This document shows, piece after piece, positions 48,166 to 56,129 of a stretch of DNA of 64,000 nt. The stretch is from Ketobacter sp. MCCC 1A13808. GTDB taxonomy: Bacteria > Pseudomonadota > Gammaproteobacteria > Pseudomonadales > Ketobacteraceae. A program made the translations under genes and the position numbers. The DNA is taken from the NCBI RefSeq assembly GCF_009746715.1, contig NZ_VRKW01000001.1:186001-250000 (forward strand), written 5' to 3'. The notes beneath the pieces were generated by a model. That model saw nothing but the letters and a program-made list of their open reading frames with translations, ran no database searches and was not told the DNA's origin. Position 1 is the first letter of the stretch, and each line of letters opens with the position of its first letter.

Positions 48166-48819
48166 ATGAAGACACGAGATCGAATATTAGTTACTAGCTT
48201 GGAACTGTTTAATCTGTGCGGCGAGCCCAATGTCACCACCATTGATATCGCCAATGAAATGGACATCAGTCCGGGCAACCTGTACTACCACTTCCGCAAT
48301 AAAGACGAAATCATCTTCGAACTGTTCCAGGCTTTCGAAACTGCAATCCATGAGGCATTACAATCACCTGCCGAAATGGGCCTGGATATGATGGACTATT
48401 GGATGTACGTCCACATGATCTTCGAAAAAATCTGGGAGCACCGATTCTTATACCGAGACCCGGCCACAATTCTGGAAAGAAATGAACGCCTGCAAAAAAA
48501 GTTCAACCGCATCCTGGAAAAGAAGCGGGAAAGCGCTCTGGTCATCGTGGAAAGAATGCGTCAGGAAAGCATGATTCAAATCAGCGCTACCGAAGCGGAG
48601 CGGCTTGCCATCAATGCAACCATGACCGTCACATATTGGCTCAATTTTCAGCACATCCGACACTTAACCGCTCACCATGAACCCGATGATCTTGGCCTCG
48701 GCGTCTATCAGGTGATGAGTTTATTTGCCCCGTATTTACCGGTTGAAGGTCGCGAAATGCTTGAAGCCGTTGCCGAAACTTACCTGGGCTCCACCTCTTC
48801 CTCCGACTCCTTTAAATAA
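48166..48819 (+). CDS. TetR family transcriptional regulator
   Basis: 217 residues. The helix-turn-helix is clear at the N-terminus: TRDRILVTSLELFNLCGEPNVTTIDIANEMDISPGNLYYHFRNKDEII. The C-terminal part is long and helical (MDYWMYVHMIFEKIWEHRFLYRDP, FNRILEKKRESALVIVERMRQESMI) and belongs to a TetR subgroup that is common in marine gammaproteobacteria, with unknown ligand. It is divergent from gap. Its 3' end overlaps the convergent M48-like gene by 40 bases, so the two mRNAs are antisense there. Candidate operator just upstream. Confidence 0.88.
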   Translation: MKTRDRILVTSLELFNLCGEPNVTTIDIANEMDISPGNLYYHFRNKDEIIFELFQAFETAIHEALQSPAEMGLDMMDYWMYVHMIFEKIWEHRFLYRDPATILERNERLQKKFNRILEKKRESALVIVERMRQESMIQISATEAERLAINATMTVTYWLNFQHIRHLTAHHEPDDLGLGVYQVMSLFAPYLPVEGREMLEAVAETYLGSTSSSDSFK

Positions 48820-51119
48820 TGATGTTCAGTGGCGTTTAAAATCCTGGAAATTCGTTGCTGCAACTGCTCGTTGAAACCATCCAGATACTGGCATAGTGCG
48901 TTCGCGACCCGATGACAGGCTTCAGGACAAGTACTTGCAGAATCGATATCCGCAATTTCCATGCACACCACGTCACTAACAGTAAGCAAGCCCGCCTCTT
49001 TAACCCGGCCCCCGCGTGCCGAAGCTGATGTACTGAAATCGATACCGCCCAATGGATAGGTCAGACCGCATAACACTCTCATCAGCGAGTCCAGCTCAAT
49101 CAACAGATATTTCTGGTAGCGGTTACTCATTTCAGTAATTTGCAGGGAGCAACGAAATTCCGAGCCGGATTCAACTAACAGCTGACCCAGCACCTGCGTA
49201 TACGACCGTAGCCTTTGAATGCTTTCGTAACTGCGATGCAGGAAGTTCAGGGCATCGAACAAGTGCAGAAAATGCGAGTGAATTTCCTGATACGTCATTT
49301 GCAGCTGCTCTTGTACCTCCGGAGAATCCAGCGCCAACGACAAACCAATCCCGGCTTTTCGAGAGAACAGACTCTCCGCGGGCACTAAACGGGATTTGAA
49401 TTCGCTTTGTTCCTTAATACTGGTAAGCCACTGCACTTCCAGTTCTTTGGAAACCTGCTGCCCAGCGCCCTTGCACTCTTCCATCACTTTTCGTGTATGC
49501 AGCAGATTCTTTCTGAATTCGTATTCACGCACTGTGTCTGCTAAATGGCCGATCTGCGCACCCTGTTTACGCAAATCATCGGACAGCAAGCAGTAGTCCT
49601 GCAGCCTGGCCTCCATGGGAAGTACACGATAATTTTCAAAATCTTCCAGGCGAATTATGCGCGAGCTACGTTCAAGCCCACAAAATACATCATGGCGTTT
49701 CGCCTTTTCCCTTTCCGCTTTTTGAGTAGATTGAATTTTCTGGGAAGAGTATAAATCCGGGTGCCGTATTCCGACGTACCGATAGTGGCCGACCGTCACC
49801 ATCTTGCTGACTTTCGCGGGATCTCTCAATAAAGAAATCGCAGCCCCCAACAAAAAGCAGGCGCCTTCTTCCTGGCTGTGCTCAACATTCACAATACGCC
49901 CCAGATCCACAATTCTGCTGCGAGTCAATGGCGTAACCAGCTCTTCCATTTCCTGAATCAGGCGTGGTCTGAGTGTCAACTGCAATGTGTCGGCATGATC
50001 CACAACCAGGGCAGAGAAATTATCCGGTAATTTCTTACTGCGCCAGCTGTTAAAAAGTTCCTGATTCGCGTTCATCTGCCCGTAGTGAAGTGATCTTAAG
50101 CGAAATTGGGTGGAACGAAATTCAGTTGAGCCTGCAATACGAGCGCTAAACAGGTCGCCGGCCATATCCACTTTTCGGCTAACGTCAAAAGTCAGTGCAC
50201 TTATGAAACGATAGACCAGATAAAAACTCCCCTGTACCAACACATCGAAAGGCAATATCAACTGACCGATACAGGTTTTACGTTTTCCTGTGATATCGTC
50301 TCTGCCCAGCACGTTACTCCGACCCTGTCCCGACTGAGTCAGCAGCCAACGATCGATAGCACAAAGAATCGGATAACCATGCAGTCTTGCCTCTAGGGTA
50401 TAACCCGCGTAGGCATGTGCGATAACTCCGGCCAGCTGACGTGCACTTAAACCATAAAGCAGCGGCAATCCAATAACGACTTCCGGGCCGACACCGGACA
50501 ACGCTTCGCGCAAACCCGCGGGTCGCAATACCAACCCCACTTCTGCGTCAAGTTTTACGCTTTGTGGTTTCGGGCCCTGCAGCAAGTCCGCGATATAATT
50601 GATGAAGGCGTGCAATTCTGGCTGAGCTTCAGGCGCTAATTCGTAATAGTTTTTCGCGCCACGGCGGATCAGAACCAACCGGCGGATCAGGGCGAAAATA
50701 AATCCCAGTAGAAATACATCTCCGGCCAGATACACGCCCATGGTCAGCGTAAAGCTTTCCCCCCGGGCTGAGAATGTTTGCCAGGTTAAACCTAGCCAGT
50801 AGGCCGTGGTAGCAAATAAGGCGCAGATAAAACCGAGTGGAATTACGATAGAGAATAAGGCAGCGCAAGCCATTTTGAGTCGGTCGCCCAGCGCGACTTT
50901 CGGGGAAACCACATCCACCCGGAAACCGTTTTTGATATCGTCCTGACTATACCCCTCACTCAGGATTCTATCCCGACCTGAAACCTGAGCCCCCGGCATT
51001 TTCCGCGCGGCCGAATTCCACTGCATAGTCGCGGTCAGATTGTTTGACGCATCCGGCAGCATGAATGTGGTCTCCACAGGTTGGGTGGCAAGGCTCTTAA
51101 GTGAGTCCGGTATGAACAA
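48780..51119 (-). CDS. Large membrane protein with M48-like fold and degenerate HEXXH (pseudopeptidase)
   Basis: 779 residues. Residues 1-75 are soluble, two membrane helices lie at about 84-107 and 126-150, and 160-335 resemble an M48 (Ste24/HtpX) peptidase: NYYELAPEAQPELHAFI, then VVIGLPLLYGLSARQLAGVIAHAYAGYTLEARLH. The zinc motif HE(F/L)xH is replaced by HAYAG (235-239), and the third ligand region EYEAD by DMAGD (318-322). The DNA at 50403-50417 supports this reading (H-A-Y-A-G). The remaining 440 residues are helical, without a known domain. It is thus probably non-proteolytic. It has single-gene structure with no near partner on the same strand. Function unknown. Confidence 0.7.
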   Translation of the reverse strand: MFIPDSLKSLATQPVETTFMLPDASNNLTATMQWNSAARKMPGAQVSGRDRILSEGYSQDDIKNGFRVDVVSPKVALGDRLKMACAALFSIVIPLGFICALFATTAYWLGLTWQTFSARGESFTLTMGVYLAGDVFLLGFIFALIRRLVLIRRGAKNYYELAPEAQPELHAFINYIADLLQGPKPQSVKLDAEVGLVLRPAGLREALSGVGPEVVIGLPLLYGLSARQLAGVIAHAYAGYTLEARLHGYPILCAIDRWLLTQSGQGRSNVLGRDDITGKRKTCIGQLILPFDVLVQGSFYLVYRFISALTFDVSRKVDMAGDLFSARIAGSTEFRSTQFRLRSLHYGQMNANQELFNSWRSKKLPDNFSALVVDHADTLQLTLRPRLIQEMEELVTPLTRSRIVDLGRIVNVEHSQEEGACFLLGAAISLLRDPAKVSKMVTVGHYRYVGIRHPDLYSSQKIQSTQKAEREKAKRHDVFCGLERSSRIIRLEDFENYRVLPMEARLQDYCLLSDDLRKQGAQIGHLADTVREYEFRKNLLHTRKVMEECKGAGQQVSKELEVQWLTSIKEQSEFKSRLVPAESLFSRKAGIGLSLALDSPEVQEQLQMTYQEIHSHFLHLFDALNFLHRSYESIQRLRSYTQVLGQLLVESGSEFRCSLQITEMSNRYQKYLLIELDSLMRVLCGLTYPLGGIDFSTSASARGGRVKEAGLLTVSDVVCMEIADIDSASTCPEACHRVANALCQYLDGFNEQLQQRISRILNATEHHYLKESEEEVEPR

Positions 51120-51244
51120 TAGATCTTTATTATGCTTCTGTGATTAGCAATATAGCAGAGGACTTTGGATTAGTACGTGAGCATCCATCGGGCATTATGT
51201 GAAGAATTGTTGAGCTTTGTAACGGCTCGATTTATAAGGCAATT

Positions 51245-51895
51245 CTAGACATTCAGGGTGCTATAAACGTCCACTCGATCATAGCGTTCTGATTCGTCCA
51301 GATCAGGGTAGGTTCGTATCCTAAATTCCGCTGTTTTTGTTAATTTCGGCCAGCGATCAGATAGGTTTCTAAGGCGGGACTCTGCTACTAACAGGTCCCC
51401 ACCAGCCTGCAGGTGACAAATTACTGTTTCAAAACCGTCACATTCGTAACAAACGTCAGCAGCCAGCATCAAGCTTTGAGGGCTCGGTACATAATGGCTC
51501 TCAGTTCTGATTTGTACACTATTTAATCGAGCGTTGGCGGCACACACCTGCAAGGCATCGCGGTCAATATCCACCGCAACGACTTCTGCAGCCCCGGCCA
51601 ATGCGGCGGCTATTCCGGCAACCCCGGAACCCGCGCCAAAATCCACAACACGCCGACCTGCCAATACTCGCTTATTATCCAGGAGCCAGCGGGCCAAAGC
51701 CTGACCACCACCCCAGCAGTATGCCCAATACGGCGGATTCTCCATCAGTCGCTGATAATCCTCAGCGCCCAAATTGTAAGTCGGATAATCATCAGGCAGT
51801 AGGAACAGTTTTAATTCGGGGACCAGAGGCAAAGCGCGGGCAGTCACATCTACCCCGCGCAAAATAGACGGTAACGTGTGTTCATATAATTGCAT
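51245..51895 (-). CDS. Class I SAM-dependent methyltransferase (ETFB/METTL20-like)
   Basis: 216 residues. SAM motif I is VVDFGAGSGVAGIAAALAGA (84-103), and the ribose-binding acidic residue is D109 in VAVDID. Upstream PPYWAYCWGGGQALARWLLDN is the hallmark of the METTL20/PrmA-like lysine methyltransferase group (Methyltransf_16). The usual catalytic (D/N)PP-like motif reads AADVCYECDG here. A protein-lysine substrate is possible but not shown. It stands alone between the M48-like gene and the CBS gene. Confidence 0.82.
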   Translation of the reverse strand: MQLYEHTLPSILRGVDVTARALPLVPELKLFLLPDDYPTYNLGAEDYQRLMENPPYWAYCWGGGQALARWLLDNKRVLAGRRVVDFGAGSGVAGIAAALAGAAEVVAVDIDRDALQVCAANARLNSVQIRTESHYVPSPQSLMLAADVCYECDGFETVICHLQAGGDLLVAESRLRNLSDRWPKLTKTAEFRIRTYPDLDESERYDRVDVYSTLNV

Positions 51896-51995
51896 AAATT
51901 ATGTGCAGCGCGGGCCCGCACGAAAAGCACACGAGCCGTAATTCATTCGACTGGCAAGGCGATGTTGGCGCAGATCCGAACGCGACTGCCTAACC

Positions 51996-52433
51996 CTATA
52001 ACGCTGTTTTCTGGTCAGTCAGATGATGGCAACGGACGCTGGCATCATACAGCTCCTGCAAAACATCCGAACGATTTATTATCCCCACCAATCTACCCTC
52101 ATCCACCACCGGATAGACCCTTGGCTTTGCGCTACTCAGCAATTCAGCCAACTCTGCTATCGGCATGCCTGGATGCACTGTTAGCACCTCGTGGGTCATA
52201 ACGTCGCCGGCATTGGCGGTCAGATCGCAATAGAATGCGGTATTCAGCATTTCTTTAATGCAATCTTGTTCGGATATAAAGCCGATCACGTTTCTGTCTT
52301 TATCAAGCACCGGAGCTCCGGTAATCTTATTCTCCAACAAGGTAGCAACGACGTCCCCTACATCATCCCGGACATCGAAACTGACCACTTTGCGACTCAT
52401 GCAGTCACTCACAACCATTGTCCTGCCTACCAT
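51996..52433 (-). CDS. CBS-domain pair protein
   Basis: 145 residues, two CBS domains back to back: MSRKVVSFDVRDDVGDVVATLLENKITGAPVLDKDRNVIGFISEQD and MTHEVLTVHPGMPIAELAELLSSAKPRVYPVVDEGRLVGIINRSDVL. Stand-alone CBS pairs bind adenine nucleotides and regulate partners. An AGGAGG-like site precedes ATG 52433 closely. No partner gene is evident beside it. Confidence 0.9.
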   Translation of the reverse strand: MVGRTMVVSDCMSRKVVSFDVRDDVGDVVATLLENKITGAPVLDKDRNVIGFISEQDCIKEMLNTAFYCDLTANAGDVMTHEVLTVHPGMPIAELAELLSSAKPRVYPVVDEGRLVGIINRSDVLQELYDASVRCHHLTDQKTAL

Positions 52434-52630
52434 AATCCCTCCTCGCTTCTGGCGAAGTTTAAAACATTATTATTGTCATCAGGCATCCGTTCCGCCCATC
52501 GCTCTACAATGTCACAGCTTCTGTATCAGGACAACTATTTAAACTGCATCGCGCGCCCGACCCCATAAACCTACTTAACATATTGAGATTACTACAAAAA
52601 ACCTGGGCACGCGCAAACCTACTTCCATCT

Positions 52631-52656
52631 ATTGATAACCATTTATTGTTATCAAT
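52631..52656. promoter_or_regulatory. 26-bp perfect inverted repeat, candidate operator
   Basis: ATTGATAAC (52631-52639) and GTTATCAAT (52648-52656) are perfect 9-bp arms with an 8-base AT-rich spacer, 112 bases before the reductase ATG. The arm sequence is not GC-rich and no U tract follows, so a protein-binding site is more likely than a terminator. Confidence 0.5.
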
Positions 52657-52726
52657 ATGTGCTCTGGAGTGCTTGAAACATCGGTTTCATCCAGCTTACT
52701 CTAGGCTTCGTTTTATCCTTTCAAAT

Positions 52727-52745
52727 TCTGACAGAAATCTGACAG
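52727..52745. promoter_or_regulatory. Direct repeat resembling a Pho box
   Basis: TCTGACAG occurs twice (52727-52734 and 52738-52745) with period 11, one helical turn. Read on the minus strand it is CTGTCAG-ATTT-CTGTCAG, matching six of seven bases in each half of the PhoB consensus CTGTCAT-N4-CTGTCAT, including the AT-rich spacer. It lies 22 bases before ATG 52768. Such spacing suits a PhoB/OmpR-type dimer, but orientation is opposite to the nearer gene. Confidence 0.4.
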
Positions 52746-52767
52746 TCACGGCAACAAGGGGAGTAAC

Positions 52768-53991
52768 ATGGCCGACAAAGCAGCAAACCCAACGTCTGCG
52801 CGCGCCTACGACATCGTCGTTTTCGGTGCTACCGGGTTTACCGGTAAATTAACTGCAGAATACCTGGTTCAGTCAAAAGAAGCGGGCAAGCTTAAAATCG
52901 CGATCGCCGGACGCAATGCGCCAAAGCTGGAAGCCTGCAAACAAGCTCTGCTGGCTTTAAACCCCAAAATATCAATCGATCTACTGCGTGCCGACTCCTC
53001 GGATTTTACCAGCCTGGTGGAAATGGCAGGCAAAAGCAAAGTCGTCATTACCACAGTTGGTCCTTACCTGAAATACGGTGAAGCTTTGGTGGAAGCCTGC
53101 ATTGAGACCGGCACGCATTATGTCGATTTAACCGGAGAGCCCGAATTTGTAGAGGGCCTGGAGCATGACTATCAGGCTGAAGCGGAAGCCAAGAAAGTAA
53201 AAATCATAAATAGCTGCGGTTTCGACAGTATTCCCCATGACCTGGGCGCCCTTTACACAGTCCATGCCCTCAATAAAGAGCTGGGAGAACAATCAGCCGG
53301 AAAGCTACCGGTAAAGGTTGAAGGCTTTGTTCAGGCGCGCGGCACGTTTTCCGGCGGCACGTGGCACTCCGCAATCACACAATTCTCTCGATTCCGGGAA
53401 TATCAGAAGAAGCGGAAATCCTGGAAAAAAGCTAAAAAATCAATTCCGACAGATCGCCGTCGCAGTCGAGTCATGAAACCATCGGTGAAGTACTGTAAAC
53501 CGTATCAAGCCTGGGCATGCCCCCTGCCAACCATCGACCCGCAAGTGGTGAAGCGCACAGCAGCCAGCCGCAAAGAATTTGGCCCTGACTTTGAGTACGG
53601 ACACTATGTGCTGGTAAAACAACTTCCCAAACTGGTTGGCGGTATCATCGGTGCGGGTGGCTTGGTCGCCCTCTCCCAATTCAAGTTCAGCCGCGACAAG
53701 TTACTTAAAATAAAAGACCCGGGGCAAGGACCCAGCGCTGAAACGAGGGCCAAATCCTGGTTTAAAGTTAACTTCATTGGCGAAGCCAACGGCCTGCATG
53801 TGTGGACTCAGGTGTCCGGGGGTGATCCAGGATACGACGAAACAGCAAAGATGCTGGCAGAGTCAGCTCTCAGCCTCGCTTTTGATAAGTCGTTACCGAA
53901 ATGCTATGGCATCGTCACACCGGGTTCCGGTATCGGCGTCGCGTTAATTGACCGGCTACAGAAAGCAGGTATCGAATTCCAAACATTGTAA
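52768..53991 (+). CDS. Saccharopine dehydrogenase family reductase (trans-acting enoyl reductase type)
   Basis: 407 residues. NADP-binding motif VVFGATGFTGKLTAEYL (17-33), then GRNAPKLEACKQAL, TTVGPYLKYGEALVEACIETGTHYVDLTGEPEFV and INSCGFDSIPHDLGA, the pattern of saccharopine-dehydrogenase-like enoyl reductases known from mycobacterial lipid synthesis and widespread in marine bacteria. GGGGAG precedes the ATG by 6 bases. A role in lipid or polyketide-type reduction is inferred from family only. Followed by an SRPBCC gene 41 bases downstream. Confidence 0.85.
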   Translation: MADKAANPTSARAYDIVVFGATGFTGKLTAEYLVQSKEAGKLKIAIAGRNAPKLEACKQALLALNPKISIDLLRADSSDFTSLVEMAGKSKVVITTVGPYLKYGEALVEACIETGTHYVDLTGEPEFVEGLEHDYQAEAEAKKVKIINSCGFDSIPHDLGALYTVHALNKELGEQSAGKLPVKVEGFVQARGTFSGGTWHSAITQFSRFREYQKKRKSWKKAKKSIPTDRRRSRVMKPSVKYCKPYQAWACPLPTIDPQVVKRTAASRKEFGPDFEYGHYVLVKQLPKLVGGIIGAGGLVALSQFKFSRDKLLKIKDPGQGPSAETRAKSWFKVNFIGEANGLHVWTQVSGGDPGYDETAKMLAESALSLAFDKSLPKCYGIVTPGSGIGVALIDRLQKAGIEFQTL

Positions 53992-54032
53992 CCCGTTAGA
54001 AAACACATCAACCCAAATGGAGTAGTCCCGGA

Positions 54033-54467
54033 GTGAGCAGCCAATTTCTGCAAATGAACGTTGAGTTCAATGCCCCCGTTTCGGAAGTTTTCAACCAACT
54101 ATCCGATCATGAGAATATGGGAAAAGTACTCGGCGCAAAAGTCGTACGAATAAAAGACGGCGTACAACATATCAATGGGGTGGGCTCGGTAAGACGTATC
54201 ACACCTATCCCCTTCGCTGGGTTCGAAGAGACGGTTACCGCTTTCGAATCCGACAAACTCGTGGAATACACCATAACCAAAGGCAGCCCGCTGAAGAATC
54301 ATTTGGGGCGCATGATTTTTAGTGAATACCAGGGTAAAACAAAACTGCACTACACCATCCAATTTGAGCCAAAACTACCTATCCCTCTTTCCGGACTGAT
54401 TGTAAAAGCGGCTCTTGAGAAAATACTGCTGTCCGGGCTCAATAAAGTGGCAGCCCGATATGAATAA
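54033..54467 (+). CDS. SRPBCC (START/polyketide cyclase-like) protein
   Basis: 144 residues from GTG 54033, 41 bases after the reductase stop. SRPBCC pattern: an N-terminal strand FLQMNVEFNAPVSEVFNQLSDHENMGKVLG, then GVGSVRRI, FEETVTAFESDKLVEYTI and a long C-terminal helix (LIVKAALEKILLSGLNKVAARYE). These proteins bind hydrophobic ligands in a deep pocket. Its neighbourhood suggests a lipid-like ligand handled with the upstream reductase, but this is inference. Confidence 0.82.
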   Translation: MSSQFLQMNVEFNAPVSEVFNQLSDHENMGKVLGAKVVRIKDGVQHINGVGSVRRITPIPFAGFEETVTAFESDKLVEYTITKGSPLKNHLGRMIFSEYQGKTKLHYTIQFEPKLPIPLSGLIVKAALEKILLSGLNKVAARYE

Positions 54468-54535
54468 CACATTGTAAAGACTGTGGTATTCTGTTGACTA
54501 AACTGGAATTAGAAAAAATAAAAATGGAGTGACAT

Positions 54536-55318
54536 ATGAAAAAAATGACGACCACTGGCATTTTGGGTTTGGGCCTGGCTCTTTCACCACCAAGTTACTC
54601 CGACACCTTGTTCGGCATATACGCGGGAGGCGGCTCGATCAACTATAATTTGTCCGGCGACTTCACCGACCTGAGCCAAGCCGGAGCAGGCAGCGTGGAC
54701 CTGGAGCAGAATTTGGGATTATCCGGCGACCGGGGCAATTACATTTATATCGCGCTGGAACACGGTATTCCTATTCTGCCTAACATCAAATTAGCTCACT
54801 CGGATATCCAGGAATCGGCTACCAATACATTGAGCGAAAACATATCTTTCGGAGGCACAACATTCCCGATCGGATCAATTATCGCAACCAACATCGATTT
54901 TTCACATACCGACCTAACCCTATATTACGAAATTCTCGATAACTGGATCAGCCTGGACGCAGGATTTACCATAAGGACATTTGACGGTGAATTAAGCGCT
55001 TTCGGGCGCCATCCTTTGTTACCGGGAATCAGCCTTAATGCAAACGAGGATCTGGATTTTACGGCCCCGTTATTGTACGGCAAGGCCCGATTCGATCTTC
55101 CGGTTACCGGCCTCTATCTTGGCGCCGAAGTGAATTGGATTGGCATTGGCGATGCGCAGCTTTATGACGCCTGGGCGCATGTCGGGTACGTTTTTGGATT
55201 CGGATTAGGCCTGGAGGCCGGCATGCGGAATCTGGGTATGGAGCTGGATGACGTGGAAGATCTGGACGCGGATATCGACCTCAAAGGGACCTATATTGCA
55301 GCCACTTTTCATTTCTAG
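54536..55318 (+). CDS. TIGR04219-type outer-membrane beta-barrel protein
   Basis: 260 residues. A signal peptide ends near PPSYS/D (about 22). The family mark is GNYIYIALEHGIPILPNIKLAHSDIQ, followed by alternating strands (DNWISLDAGFTIRTFDGE, LYGKARFDLPVTGLYLGAEVNW) and a terminal aromatic strand KGTYIAATFHF, the Bam recognition end. Predicted in the outer membrane. TIGR04219 proteins have no known function. It is the third gene of the plus-strand set with the reductase and SRPBCC protein. Confidence 0.85.
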   Translation: MKKMTTTGILGLGLALSPPSYSDTLFGIYAGGGSINYNLSGDFTDLSQAGAGSVDLEQNLGLSGDRGNYIYIALEHGIPILPNIKLAHSDIQESATNTLSENISFGGTTFPIGSIIATNIDFSHTDLTLYYEILDNWISLDAGFTIRTFDGELSAFGRHPLLPGISLNANEDLDFTAPLLYGKARFDLPVTGLYLGAEVNWIGIGDAQLYDAWAHVGYVFGFGLGLEAGMRNLGMELDDVEDLDADIDLKGTYIAATFHF

Positions 55319-55330
55319 GCGGCACATAAA

Positions 55331-55358
55331 AAAACCGCAGTATAGCAACTGCGGTTTT
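55331..55358. terminator. Bidirectional terminator
   Basis: AAAACCGCAG (55331-55340) and CTGCGGTTTT (55349-55358) form a 10-bp stem with an 8-base loop. The plus side is followed by CGCTTTT and the minus side by further A residues (U tract on minus). It lies 13 bases after the barrel gene and 29 bases beyond the convergent purC stop. Confidence 0.85.
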
Positions 55359-55386
55359 CGCTTTTCACATCCTTAACTCAACAAAG

Positions 55387-56100
55387 TCAGTCGAACTTCA
55401 TACCCAAGCGAGCACCGACCTCTTCGTAACTTTCAACGACACCACCAAGTCCCTGGCGAAAGCGGTCTTTATCCAATTTTTTACGAGTCTCTTTATCCCA
55501 CAGACGACATCCATCAGGGGTAAACTCGTCGCCCAACACCACGCGTCCCTGATACAAGCCGAACTCAAGTTTGTAGTCCACCAGCAGCATCCCCCCTTCC
55601 AGAAACAACTGTTTCAGCACAGTATTTACCTGGAAGGTCAACTCCTGCATTTTTTCCACATGTTCTTTTTCCGCCCAACCAAAACTCTTGATGTGGTACT
55701 CATTAACCATCGGGTCACCAAGGTCATCGTTTTTAAGGAAAAACTCGAAGGTTGGTGGATTAAGATCTAACCCCTCTTCAACACCAAGGCGCCGACAAAT
55801 ACTGCCTGCAGAAATATTCCTAACCACACATTCCAAGGGCATCATTTTAAGGCTTTTGACCAATGACTCCTGGTCACTCAGCAGTTTGGTGAAATGGGTT
55901 TCTATGCCTGCGGCTTCCAGCTTTTCCATGATAAACGCATTGAACTTGTTATTAACCATGCCCTTGCGATCAAGCTGTTCAATCTTCTTGCCATCAAATG
56001 CCGACGTGTCATTCCTGAAAAATAACACCAACGCATCCGGATCATCCGTTGTATATACGGATTTCGCTTTACCTTTATACAGTTCTTCACGCTTTTCCAT
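55387..56100 (-). CDS. purC: SAICAR synthetase
   Basis: 237 residues from ATG 56100, equal to E. coli PurC; a GTG four codons earlier (56112) is an alternative. It joins aspartate to CAIR in purine synthesis. Seen: [85 protein letters not shown] and [12 protein letters not shown]. Begins the second conserved block. Confidence 0.96.
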   Translation of the reverse strand: MEKREELYKGKAKSVYTTDDPDALVLFFRNDTSAFDGKKIEQLDRKGMVNNKFNAFIMEKLEAAGIETHFTKLLSDQESLVKSLKMMPLECVVRNISAGSICRRLGVEEGLDLNPPTFEFFLKNDDLGDPMVNEYHIKSFGWAEKEHVEKMQELTFQVNTVLKQLFLEGGMLLVDYKLEFGLYQGRVVLGDEFTPDGCRLWDKETRKKLDKDRFRQGLGGVVESYEEVGARLGMKFD

Positions 56101-56129
56101 TGATTTACCCACCCAATGTTAATCTATTT

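Larger units (their letters stand above)
52434..52767. other. Divergent intergenic region with two repeat elements
   Basis: 334 bases between the CBS gene and the reductase gene, with promoters expected on both strands. No gene seen. It holds the 26-bp inverted repeat at 52631-52656 and the direct repeat at 52727-52745, listed separately. Confidence 0.6.
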
